From Lachnospiraceae bacterium UBA7143 (GTDB taxonomy: Bacteria; Bacillota; Clostridia; Lachnospirales; Lachnospiraceae): a DNA stretch of 14,377 nucleotides. The stretch covers positions 59,126 through 73,502 of the forward strand of contig DKWV01000009.1 in NCBI GenBank assembly GCA_002491905.1, given 5' to 3'. Position 1 is the first letter of the stretch, and each line of letters opens with the position of its first letter. The position numbers and the translations under genes were made by a program. The notes under the pieces are model-generated. The model made no database searches, was not told the origin of the DNA, and saw nothing but the letters and a program-made list of their open reading frames with translations. Positions 1-6,205 of the stretch are shown piece by piece.

Positions 1-972
1 CGGCATTCATCGGAAGAGATGAGGGAAAAATTATCCGAAAGGATGGAATCAAACTCAGAGCTGGTAAAGACATTGTTGGCCAGAACGATTGAAGAAGGGA
101 AATCGATAGGCACATTAAATTTGGGATTGAGAGAGTTACAAAAGGAATCCCATGAAGCATTGCAGTCATTTGAAAGAGCGGTAGGGGCAGAAGGATATGA
201 ACAGTTATTGAATGCGCAGGGGAGTATACCGGTATTAATGTGCTTGATCCGACATTCATCGGAAGCGATGAGGAAAGAATTGTCCGAAAGGCTTGAATTA
301 AAACCAGAAGTAGTAAAGAAATTATTGGTCAAAACAATCAAAGAAGGAAAATCAATAGGTTCATTGAATTGCTATTTAAGAGCGTTAGGAACAATGGATT
401 ATTCTTCTTTAAGAATACTTGAAGATTTAATAGGTGTAAACGGATATCTTGGTCTTTTTTCAGCATGTAATACGAATTCTATTACTATACTGAGAATTAT
501 GGCCTGTTCCTGCATTTCGGACTTTTTAGTGGATGCAATATGCACAAATATGGATATTTGGGATGAATCTAAGAATTATATTTCGGATAATTCCTGCACA
601 ATTTTAAGAGATTTTGATCGCGATTTATACTATGCCAAAAAAATGGGAAGAAGGAAATTTTTCGGATTTCTTCAGAAGGTTGTTTCTTCGGAAGAATGGG
701 TGGACTGGATGAGACGCGGAGCAACTTTGGAAGAGGTTATTTTAATAATAATAAATTTGCCTTTGAATGTAGCCAGACAAATATGTAATATATTATGGGA
801 TAATTATGATGAGATGATAAAGGATTTTCATTTTGTTGAGCGGCAAAGAAAAGATAAAAAAGCTGTGGATCCACAGGTGGTCAAGAGGGGAATAGATAGA
901 TTTAAAAATTATAATTTTGAGTTGTCCGAGGCTATAAATAAAGAATATACGGAGTTTTCCAGCCAGAAATAG
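1..972 (+). CDS. Alpha-helical tandem-repeat protein, 5'-truncated by the window edge
   Basis: The frame is open from base 1, so the true start lies upstream; the first ATG at 19 is internal. Residues 1-83 and 84-166 of the visible part are a tandem duplication. RHSSE(x)MR opens both copies, followed by LSER, then EGKSIG(T/S)LN. The first 42 bases of the two copies (1-42 and 250-291) match at 37 positions. Each 83-residue unit appears to be two roughly 40-residue helical units built on a G-S-I-x-x-L pattern, as in alpha-solenoid repeats. After about residue 166 the repeat decays into a non-repeated charged helical C-terminus ending ...FSSQK. No catalytic motif or membrane segment is visible. 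Solenoids of this kind often form the C-terminal sensor of large NTPase proteins, but the N-terminus is out of view, so function is not assigned. The DNA is AT-rich compared with the core genes to the right, suggesting accessory origin. Confidence 0.8.
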   Translation, partial: RHSSEEMREKLSERMESNSELVKTLLARTIEEGKSIGTLNLGLRELQKESHEALQSFERAVGAEGYEQLLNAQGSIPVLMCLIRHSSEAMRKELSERLELKPEVVKKLLVKTIKEGKSIGSLNCYLRALGTMDYSSLRILEDLIGVNGYLGLFSACNTNSITILRIMACSCISDFLVDAICTNMDIWDESKNYISDNSCTILRDFDRDLYYAKKMGRRKFFGFLQKVVSSEEWVDWMRRGATLEEVILIIINLPLNVARQICNILWDNYDEMIKDFHFVERQRKDKKAVDPQVVKRGIDRFKNYNFELSEAINKEYTEFSSQK

Positions 973-982
973 TATAATATAG

Positions 983-1512
983 GTAAGTGTCAAATATTAT
1001 GAAAATAATAATTCTCCCACTATTAATGTATCCATATTTAATAATATCATTAATACGGAACCGGATGCTAAATCAGATGATATTACTGAAGAAGCTGTAT
1101 ATGATGATCCTTTTTTAGAATCATATGATATCTCTGATCAGGATTGATCATCTCCAATAACGGTGAAGGTACGAGAATACAATGGTAAAGATACTGATTG
1201 GAAAGATAATATTAAGATAAAGAAAAACCAGCAAATTGAGTTCCGTATTGTATATAGGAATATAAAATCTTATAAACAAGAAAGGGTATTGATATCAGAT
1301 ATACTTCCAGAAAATGTAAAATATGTTCATGGAATTGCAAAAATGCATAATAACGCACATCCTGATGAAATTAAAATAAATTCCGATGAATTATTTTCTG
1401 ATCAAGGATTTGATATGGGTGACTATGAACCAAAAGCAATTTCGACTATTAATTTTTGTGTTGAGGTGATCCTTGATGCTGCCTGTGCAGAAGATTTGAC
1501 TATTACGTTCCC
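983..1512 (+). pseudogene. Decayed gene with a DUF11-like (conserved repeat) domain
   Basis: One frame runs from just after a TAG (980-982) to the IS remnant, broken only by a TGA at 1145-1147. The 5' piece reads VKYYENNNSPTINVSIFNN and then an acidic linker ending SYDISDQD. Straight after the TGA the same frame continues SSPITVKVREYNGKDTDWKD and then FRIVYRN, VLISDILPENVKYVHG and DMGDYEP. These match the strand pattern of DUF11-type beta-sandwich domains (tVxV...gDtvefrI.Y.N...v.isD.LP.gv.yv.gs). No ATG, GTG or TTG with a ribosome binding site opens the 5' piece, and the domain is cut at its last strand by transposase-derived sequence. A GTG at 1163 could start a 138-residue product ending at 1579, but its last 20-odd residues are read out of frame through the transposase remnant and no good ribosome binding site precedes it. 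I read this as a broken gene rather than two genes. Confidence 0.6.
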
Positions 1513-1988
1513 CGGATGTACCGCCGGAATGCCAGAAAAATGGATATCAGTCTGGACGAAAAAGGAAAGGCGCGGATAGAGGAACTGTCGTTTGATGCCT
1601 ATAACGAAGGTGATGTTCTCATTGCAGCCACTGAGCGGTATTATGAGAGAGCAGGGCATTATCCGAAACGTATCCTGGCAGACTAAAGAAAGATGCAGGA
1701 ACTGACAAAAAGACGGAATACAAAGATAATACTGACCGGATTGCTGTGGAAAGGGCTTTTGCACTGACAAAGCAAAAATACGGACTCGGGCTGATTACCA
1801 GCAGGCTGGATGAGACAACGAGATGTTCCATAGCGTTGCCCATCATTGCAATGAATGTGGATCGGATATGCAGATCCTTTTTACATTTATTTTACGATAT
1901 CGTTTTATCAAGACACAAGCAGCATAGATCAATGTTGATATTTATACAACACCGCAGAAAATTTAGTGTGTTGCTAAGCAATCACTAA
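1513..1988 (+). pseudogene. IS5/IS1182-type transposase remnant, internally deleted
   Basis: Two reading frames together resemble the C-terminal half of a DDE transposase of the IS5/IS1182 kind. Frame one, 1513-1686, reads MYRRNARKMDISLDEKGKAR and later SFDAYNEGDVL and GHYPKRILAD, then stops. RILAD is the usual setting of the second catalytic Asp. Frame two, from about 1683 to 1988, reads KKDAGTDKKTEYKD, then DRIAVERAFALTKQKYGLGL (setting of the catalytic Glu), then SIALPIIAMNVDRI. In intact relatives roughly 27-30 residues (KIYR...GPxLGRP) lie between LAD and KKD. They are missing here and the frame shifts, so an internal deletion has inactivated the gene. The N-terminal half and any terminal inverted repeats are not seen. 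The left end abuts the DUF11-like remnant with no gap. Confidence 0.75.
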
Positions 1989-2018
1989 TTTTTTGAATTA
2001 TAGAAGAGAAAGAGTAAT

Positions 2019-3248
2019 ATGACCATGAATCATGCGGTATTTGATAAAATTACAAATTCAGAAGATGAGATGATAAAGAGGGCAGGAATAAAGAGAAAAG
2101 ATGCCTGTGTGTATCTGAGAGCGTATATGATAGTGAGGCTGTTGTTTTATCACGAGCTGGTTATAAGCGATTCTTCTATTAATTTAAATCAGGCTTTGAG
2201 GACATTAATTTTAGCTGACGAAAACAAGACAGGAGTCTACGATTTAAGTAAACTGCCTCATGCAGATTTTGGAGATTTGATTGAAAAGGGTTTTATCAAG
2301 CTGGCTGTCAGAGATATCTACAAAGGCAGTTTCTCGGAGAGGCTGCGTGCTGAACAGCTTGGCAAAAAATATGTAGATAAACCTAGCGAGCAGTATACAG
2401 AATTTATTGATACAATTTGTAAAGAAGAAAATATTTATTGGTGGAATGCAGAAGAAGTTTCGCGGATGTTTACAAGAAAGATCAGAAAAGAATTTGAAAC
2501 GGAATATTCAGATGAAATGAATTTATATTTGCGAGAACTGTCAAACCGATTAAGCAATCAGGAAATACTTACATATAGTATGATAAAGGAGAATGTTCTC
2601 AAAAAATATAAGGAAACAAGTGATGAGTATCAACTCATTCACTCGATGTTAAGAAGGGCTTACGACGATAATCTTTCCGAAGTTCTTAAACTGGATTACT
2701 TCAAATTTTTTAATAGTTCGCCACAGCTTATGCAAGATAGTAATATCGAGATAACTTTAAATGAACAGTATGAAATTCCTTGGAAATATCGATTTAATAT
2801 ATATGACTTTGCGCTGCTTCCGACGCATGAATTGATGCTCATGTGGTCTTCGGATGAATATTTGCGTTATGAAACGGCGTTGTCACAACTTGAGAAGGAT
2901 CCGAGCAGCTTTCAGCCATTTGTGACTGCACTGGAAAAGTATCTGGATCTCATTGATTATGTGCTTGTTAGTATACGTGGAAATAGAGATATAACAAATA
3001 AACCGCGAAATATAGTCGCCCAATTTCGAGAATATATAAATGGTACAGATTCGGTGGTAATAGCGGTTAAATTGTTGCAGAGTGCGATGAGTGCCGTAGA
3101 TGTATGCTTGGATATTCGGGATGACCCACTAAAAGGAATTTTAGGGTTAGCTTTGATAGATATTTTGCCTAATATCATTATCAAGAAACGCGAAAAGTTT
3201 GTTGCTATGCCAGAAATAAGGCGCGCGATTGTTAAAGTGGATAAATAA
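2019..3248 (+). CDS. Hypothetical protein, 409 residues, unrecognised
   Basis: This is a long uninterrupted frame in AT-rich accessory DNA. It has two ATGs near the start (2019 and 2025) and only a weak purine-rich ribosome binding site (AGAGAAAGAG) about 4-13 bases upstream, so the start is provisional. The product is charged and looks mostly alpha-helical, with many Lys/Glu/Arg residues and a WW pair near residues 140-141. It has no signal peptide. A moderately hydrophobic stretch near the C-terminus (GILGLALIDILPNIII) is bounded by charged residues and could be a buried or membrane-associated helix. I recognise no domain and see no nuclease, NTPase or zinc motif. The neighbours are a decayed IS and repeat-protein genes, which suggests a variable locus. 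It is probably a real gene because the frame is long, intact and uses codons like its AT-rich neighbours. Confidence 0.75.
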   Translation: MTMNHAVFDKITNSEDEMIKRAGIKRKDACVYLRAYMIVRLLFYHELVISDSSINLNQALRTLILADENKTGVYDLSKLPHADFGDLIEKGFIKLAVRDIYKGSFSERLRAEQLGKKYVDKPSEQYTEFIDTICKEENIYWWNAEEVSRMFTRKIRKEFETEYSDEMNLYLRELSNRLSNQEILTYSMIKENVLKKYKETSDEYQLIHSMLRRAYDDNLSEVLKLDYFKFFNSSPQLMQDSNIEITLNEQYEIPWKYRFNIYDFALLPTHELMLMWSSDEYLRYETALSQLEKDPSSFQPFVTALEKYLDLIDYVLVSIRGNRDITNKPRNIVAQFREYINGTDSVVIAVKLLQSAMSAVDVCLDIRDDPLKGILGLALIDILPNIIIKKREKFVAMPEIRRAIVKVDK

Positions 3249-3319
3249 ACATAGAATAAATATTTTCACACAGATTGTCTAAAAATATGCTTTCAGAGAG
3301 AATTTGTGACTTGTACCCC

Positions 3320-3340
3320 ATAGACGGTTTAAACGTCTAT
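3320..3340. repeat. Small inverted repeat downstream of the 409-residue gene
   Basis: ATAGACG and CGTCTAT form a perfect 7-bp stem around the loop GTTTAAA. It lies about 70 bases past the stop at 3248. There is no T-run after it on either strand, so it is not a standard intrinsic terminator, although it could protect a 3' end. Confidence 0.4.
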
Positions 3341-3479
3341 TTGGACGGCAGAAGGGCTGGCGGCCATTACGCGGGAGTACATGCTTGCTGAGAAGGATAT
3401 GCAGACGGCCTTGAACAAGGCAATGGACTCCAATCACCTTATCTGTCATACCTTTCTGGTACCACGGCAGGCAGGGTAA
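3333..3479 (+). pseudogene. Possible short gene remnant, convergent with the exonuclease gene
   Basis: One frame between the two genes reads as natural protein: EGLAAITREYMLAEKDMQTA and then LNKAMDSNHLI. After that it becomes antisense to the end of the exonuclease gene and stops at 3477-3479. There is no start codon with a ribosome binding site, and the base composition is richer in GC than the gene to its left. It may be the tail of a lost gene. The fragment is short, so chance coding appearance is not excluded. Confidence 0.3.
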
Positions 3480-4120
3480 TTGCTGCATCCGTAAAATTCT
3501 CCGTATTTTCCCCTGCGTCTCACCATTTCGGCTCCACATTGAGGACAGAGAATTTCCAGCTGGCTTTTTTTGCTTTCCTGCAGGAGCTTTCCCAGCCTTT
3601 CATAGCATTCTTGATTCATGATACAATCGTTTAACGCGCGGTGCGCCCCGGCTGTGCTGATATGGAAATATTCTGATACGTCTGCCAGTCTGTGGTGGGA
3701 AAGCTGGGGCAGGCACTTTCTTGACAAATACAAAGTGTCAATATAATCATTCGCAATTTCTGCCCCGAATGCTTTCATGGCCGCATCACAAATAAAATTC
3801 ATGTCAAAGGTATGTATATTATGCCCTACCAGGATATCATCACCTATAAAGTTCAAAAAACCTCGGATGGCTTCTTCTGTACTCGGCGCGCCATTTACCA
3901 TTTCGTCTGTAATCCCATTGACTGCGGTTGCAGCCCCCGGAATGTGCATTTGAGGGTTGACTAATGTGGAGTACTGGTCCTCCACATTATGGTTGCGCAC
4001 TCTTACTGCAGATATTTCTATAATTTTGTCAAAACCTGGCCGGATTCCTGTGGTCTCCAAATCAAACACTACATAGTTTCCAAGATACTGGTTTAGGCGT
4101 TTTCCCCTGTTTATTATCAT
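3446..4120 (-). CDS. DEDDh 3'-5' exonuclease with C-terminal topoisomerase-type zinc finger
   Basis: The 224-residue product belongs to the DnaQ/PolC-epsilon exonuclease superfamily. Exo I is FDLETTG with Asp20 and Glu22, Exo II is GHNIHTFDMNF with Asp106, and Exo III is HRALND with His160 and Asp165, giving a complete DEDDh set. After the exonuclease domain comes a C4 zinc ribbon like those at the end of bacterial topoisomerase I: Cys192, Cys195, Cys212 and Cys218, with KYGEFYGCSNYP between the pairs. The family removes nucleotides from DNA or RNA 3' ends using two metal ions; the finger probably adds nucleic-acid binding. ATG 4120 is preceded by AAGGAGA about 8 bases upstream on the minus strand. 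The gene is divergent from the Uma2-type gene and has no operon partner in view. Its cellular role (repair, RNA trimming or proofreading) cannot be fixed from sequence. Confidence 0.9.
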   Translation of the reverse strand: MIINRGKRLNQYLGNYVVFDLETTGIRPGFDKIIEISAVRVRNHNVEDQYSTLVNPQMHIPGAATAVNGITDEMVNGAPSTEEAIRGFLNFIGDDILVGHNIHTFDMNFICDAAMKAFGAEIANDYIDTLYLSRKCLPQLSHHRLADVSEYFHISTAGAHRALNDCIMNQECYERLGKLLQESKKSQLEILCPQCGAEMVRRRGKYGEFYGCSNYPACRGTRKV

Positions 4121-4235
4121 TGGTATATTCTCCTTTCTCCTGCCAGATTTTCTTAATTTGATTACTCATATCTTATCAAATATTACTTGGAATTGGAATA
4201 AACGATATTTAGTCAATGTTTTTTGCCATAATCTA

Positions 4236-4264
4236 TTGACATCACTGCCGTCATCCTGTATACT
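4236..4264 (+). promoter_or_regulatory. Sigma-A promoter for the Uma2-type gene
   Basis: Perfect -35 TTGACA (4236-4241), a 17-base spacer and -10 TATACT (4259-4264). Predicted transcription start is near 4271, leaving a leader of about 160 bases before the ATG at 4432. Confidence 0.75.
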
Positions 4265-4278
4265 CTGACATACAGAGT
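4262..4278. promoter_or_regulatory. Palindrome over the -10/+1 region, possible operator
   Basis: ACTCTG-ACATA-CAGAGT is a perfect 6-bp inverted repeat with a 5-base centre. It overlaps the end of the -10 box and the predicted start site, the classic place for a repressor site. The regulator is unknown, and RNA hairpin formation at the 5' end is the alternative. Confidence 0.45.
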
Positions 4279-4431
4279 GATCAAAAGAAGCGTGCGTTCG
4301 CACATTCTGGCAGTTTCTGCCGTTTACTCAACTACTATTAATACTAATGAAAAGGAACGGCGGAATCGGATGGGGATGCAGGGAATCCGTAAGATACATT
4401 TTTCGTCGTGCCGACACGAAGGAGGTATTTT
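4271..4431 (+). other. Hairpin-rich 5' leader of the Uma2-type gene
   Basis: Gene-free transcribed stretch between promoter and start codon. It contains a perfect hairpin GTGCG-TT-CGCAC (4292-4303), a second GGCAG-TTT-CTGCC (4309-4321) and a third, CGTG-CCGA-CACG, just upstream of the ribosome binding site AAGGAGG (4419-4425). No T-run follows these hairpins, so attenuation by a simple terminator is not evident. A 66-codon frame beginning with a GTG at 4277 crosses the leader, but it lacks a ribosome binding site and overlaps the real gene, so I do not call it. Confidence 0.45.
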
Positions 4432-5286
4432 ATGGAAGCAGCAAGAATCAGAGAAGAGGAAACAGGGATGGATCTGACGGAAAATGATTTGGTTAGAATG
4501 GGTCTGACCAGAAAAGGGAAATGGCAGTACACGGTTGCGGATATCGAGGCATTGCCGGAGGGCGTGAGGGCGGAGCTGATCGATGGGGAGTTGTTTGTCA
4601 GGATGGAGACACCCACGGTCAATCACCAGGATATCCTGATGGGCCTGAGCTTTCAGATCGAAGCCTATATCCAGAGAAAAAAGGGAAGCTGCCACGTGTA
4701 TCCCGCCCCGCTCGGGGTGCGCATCAAAAAAGATATCCATAATTATGTGGAGCCAGATATCACGCTGATCTGCGACAGCGAAAAGCTGGACCGAAAGGGC
4801 TGTTACGGCGCTCCTGATCTGGTGATTGAGATTGTTTCGCCTTCCAACCGAAAGATGGACTATGTGCGCAAGCTGGCCCTGTACCGGGAGACGGGGGTGC
4901 GTGAGTACTGGATCGTCGACCCGAAACACAGGCAGGTGACGGTATACGAATGGGAGCAGAGCGATCAGCCTGCGCTGCATCCGTTTTCGGAACGGATCAA
5001 GGTAGGAGTCTACGACGACCTGTATCTTGACCTTGAGAATCTGCACGGCACACTGGAGGAAGTGCTTGTTGACGAACGCCAGGTCAGCCGCGCTGAAGGA
5101 CACGCTGAAGGACGGGCCGAAGGGCGCGCGGAAGGGTTTGTAGAAGGGGAAGCGAGGTTTGCTGAGTTGACCGCTTTTTTGCTGCAGGCAGGCCGCATGG
5201 ATGATCTGTCAAGAGCAGCTATTGATTTGGAGTACAGAAATGAATTATACCGACAGATGGACGGCTTTGGAAAGCGGCAGATGTGA
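4432..5286 (+). CDS. Uma2 family (DUF820) PD-(D/E)XK nuclease-fold protein
   Basis: The 284-residue start at ATG 4432 is chosen because AAGGAGG (4419-4425) lies 6 bases upstream; the upstream ATG at 4408 has no such site. The Uma2 core spans roughly residues 35-200: AELIDGEL (Glu48), the NHQ segment (64-66), a conserved VEPDITLI (Asp109), PDLVIEIVSPSN (Asp129 and Glu133) and REYWIVDP. Together these fit the restriction-endonuclease-like fold. The last 60 residues differ from a minimal Uma2 protein. They hold an AEG(H/R) tandem run near residues 222-240 followed by LLQAGRMDDLSRAAID and EYRNELYRQ, a tail also seen in PD-(D/E)XK transposase-like proteins. These proteins are common in cyanobacteria and some Firmicutes and their biological role is poorly defined. 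The gene is monocistronic, with its own promoter upstream and a terminator 17 bases after the stop. Confidence 0.88.
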   Translation: MEAARIREEETGMDLTENDLVRMGLTRKGKWQYTVADIEALPEGVRAELIDGELFVRMETPTVNHQDILMGLSFQIEAYIQRKKGSCHVYPAPLGVRIKKDIHNYVEPDITLICDSEKLDRKGCYGAPDLVIEIVSPSNRKMDYVRKLALYRETGVREYWIVDPKHRQVTVYEWEQSDQPALHPFSERIKVGVYDDLYLDLENLHGTLEEVLVDERQVSRAEGHAEGRAEGRAEGFVEGEARFAELTAFLLQAGRMDDLSRAAIDLEYRNELYRQMDGFGKRQM

Positions 5287-5302
5287 TGATAGCTTTCCAA
5301 TG

Positions 5303-5331
5303 AAAAAACCAGAGCTTTTGCTCTGGTTTTT
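5303..5331. terminator. Bidirectional intrinsic terminator between the Uma2-type gene and tRNA-Ser
   Basis: CCAGAGC-TTTT-GCTCTGG (5309-5326) is a perfect 7-bp stem with a 4-base loop, followed by T5 on the plus strand and preceded by A6, which gives T6 on the minus strand. It can end both the plus-strand Uma2-type transcript and the minus-strand tRNA transcript. Confidence 0.9.
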
Positions 5332-5334
5332 CAG

Positions 5335-5420
5335 CGGAGACGGAGGGATTCGAACCCTCGTGCCCCGGAGGGCTAACGCATTTCGAGTGCGCCCCGTTAT
5401 GACCGCTTCGATACGTCTCC
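5335..5420 (-). tRNA. tRNA-Ser, anticodon CGA
   Basis: On the minus strand the acceptor stem pairs GGAGACG with CGTCTCC, with G as the discriminator. The anticodon stem-loop is GCGCA-CTCGAAA-TGCGT, giving anticodon CGA, which reads UCG serine codons. A long variable arm (GCCC-TCC-GGGGC) identifies a class II tRNA, and the T-arm is GAGGG-TTCGAAT-CCCTC. The 3' CCA is not encoded, since CTG follows the discriminator, so it must be added after transcription. Length is 86 bases. It lies convergent with the Uma2-type gene and ends at the shared terminator. Confidence 0.95.
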
Positions 5421-5431
5421 ATACGAATTAG

Positions 5432-5460
5432 ATTATAAGTTGAAATGGAGACATTGTCTA
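5432..5460 (-). promoter_or_regulatory. Promoter of tRNA-Ser
   Basis: On the minus strand, -35 TAGACA (5460-5455), a 17-base spacer and a perfect -10 TATAAT (5437-5432) lie about 11 bases upstream of the tRNA 5' end. The region further upstream is rich in A and T runs. Confidence 0.8.
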
Positions 5461-5545
5461 CTGTTTTTCTAAAAACTTTTCTGAAAACTTTCCCCAGACA
5501 TCCCAAAAGCCGCATGCCTAATCAATTTCCTTTGCGGTTGAGATA

Positions 5546-5554
5546 TGATATAAT
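5546..5554 (+). promoter_or_regulatory. Extended -10 promoter upstream of tadA
   Basis: TG-A-TATAAT is an extended -10 box with a consensus hexamer at 5549-5554. The -35 region is poor; TTTCCT at 5526-5531 is the best match at 17-base spacing. The predicted start falls at about 5561-5562, right at a GTG codon. The -10 box and the 20 bases after it recur upstream of the DUF5711 gene. Confidence 0.7.
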
Positions 5555-5588
5555 GTACGCGGTGGCAATGAGCAGCATGCAGACGTAA
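5549..5588 (+). repeat. Promoter-module repeat, copy A (upstream of tadA)
   Basis: Positions 5549-5575 match 12492-12518 at 25 of 27 bases, including the -10 box, the start-site region and GGCAATGAGCAG. Similarity falls away over the next 12 bases (7 of 12) but the encoded peptide stays alike. Copy A lacks the long hairpin and tail found in copy B and runs directly into the tadA ribosome binding site. Confidence 0.65.
5562..5588 (+). CDS. Putative leaderless mini-ORF, MAMSSMQT
   Basis: GTG GCA ATG AGC AGC ATG CAG ACG TAA begins 8 bases after the -10 hexamer, so the start codon would sit at or next to the mRNA 5' end, with no room for a ribosome binding site. The related ORF at 12505-12531 encodes MAMSSAQT: the start codon (GTG versus ATG), the second Ser codon, the Thr codon and the stop codon all differ without changing the product. 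Only residue 6 changes (Met versus Ala). The stop lies 13 bases before the tadA ATG, so translational coupling or a leader-peptide role is conceivable. It is far below normal gene-calling size. Confidence 0.35.
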   Translation: MAMSSMQT

Positions 5589-5601
5589 GATGGAGGACGG
5601 C

Positions 5602-6162
5602 ATGACGCAGGATGAAAAGTATATGAAAGAAGCCATAAAACAGGCGAAAAAGGCATATGCTCTTGGAGAGGTGCCGATCGGCTGCGTGATCGTTTATCAG
5701 GACAGAATCATCGGCAGAGGGTATAATCGCCGCAATACGGATAAAAATACGCTGGCGCATGCCGAGATTACTGCGATCAACAAGGCGAGCCGCGCACTTA
5801 AAGACTGGCGGCTTGAGGAATGCACCCTCTATGTGACGTTGGAGCCGTGTCAGATGTGCGCGGGGGCGATTGTGCAGGCAAGGGTTACGGAGACGGTGAT
5901 CGGAGCCATGAACCCGAAGGCGGGCTGCGGCGGTTCTGTCCTGAATATTCTGGAGATGCAGGAGTTCAATCATCAGGTAATTGTACGCCGGGGGATTCTG
6001 GAGGAAGAGTGCTCCGCCATTCTCAAACATTTTTTTGAGGAACTGCGGGAGAAAAATAAAATGGAAAAGCAGCTGCGCAGAGAGAGACTGGCGGCTATGA
6101 AGGCGGATTTTACAGAGGAGGCCGACGCGGAAGCAGATGGTGGGGGAGTGGAAAATCCGTGA
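5602..6162 (+). CDS. tadA: tRNA-specific adenosine deaminase
   Basis: The product converts adenosine 34 to inosine in the anticodon wobble position of tRNA-Arg(ACG). The cytidine-deaminase-fold zinc site is complete: HAE with His53 and catalytic Glu55, and PCQMC with Cys83 and Cys86. GEVPIGCVIV (22-31) and NILEM also fit the TadA family. The ATG at 5602 is chosen because GGAGG (5592-5596) is 5 bases upstream; the earlier ATG at 5590 overlaps that site. The protein is 186 residues, longer than the usual 150-165, with a charged C-terminal tail (RRERLAAMKADF... then Glu/Asp/Gly-rich) probably outside the catalytic fold. It stands at the head of the tadA...dnaX-ybaB-recR block typical of Firmicutes, but a promoter and leader separate it from pfk. 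Confidence 0.95.
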   Translation: MTQDEKYMKEAIKQAKKAYALGEVPIGCVIVYQDRIIGRGYNRRNTDKNTLAHAEITAINKASRALKDWRLEECTLYVTLEPCQMCAGAIVQARVTETVIGAMNPKAGCGGSVLNILEMQEFNHQVIVRRGILEEECSAILKHFFEELREKNKMEKQLRRERLAAMKADFTEEADAEADGGGVENP

Positions 6163-6170
6163 AATAGAAG

Positions 6171-6199
6171 TTGTGATAATACAAAAAATAAGCTATAAT
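6171..6199 (+). promoter_or_regulatory. Promoter for the pfk-dnaX operon
   Basis: -35 TTGTGA (6171-6176), a 17-base spacer and -10 TATAAT (6194-6199) lie just after the tadA stop. Predicted start is near 6206, giving a leader of about 183 bases before the pfk ATG. Confidence 0.75.
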
Positions 6200-6205
6200 T
6201 ATCTG

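Noticed and set aside
1..498. CRISPR or other short-spacer array
   Set aside because: The repeats are 249-base coding duplications with no constant short repeat and spacers.
973..978. TATAAT after the repeat-protein stop as a promoter for the DUF11-like remnant
   Set aside because: No acceptable -35 box at 16-18 bases and no extended TG; AT-rich DNA gives such hexamers by chance.
4277..4477. 66-codon plus-strand frame in the leader of the Uma2-type gene
   Set aside because: No ribosome binding site at the GTG, it overlaps the well-supported gene start, and the composition is that of a structured leader.
4324..5103. 259-codon minus-strand open frame opposite the Uma2-type gene
   Set aside because: It is an antisense shadow of a clearly recognised gene; no ribosome binding site or recognisable domain.
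5335..5420. tRNA-Ser as a phage or island attachment site
   Set aside because: No direct repeat of the tRNA 3' end and no integrase is present in the window; the accessory region lies about 2 kb away, on the other side of the exonuclease gene.
5518..6030. 170-codon minus-strand frame opposite tadA
   Set aside because: Antisense of the TadA active-site region, with low-likelihood composition.
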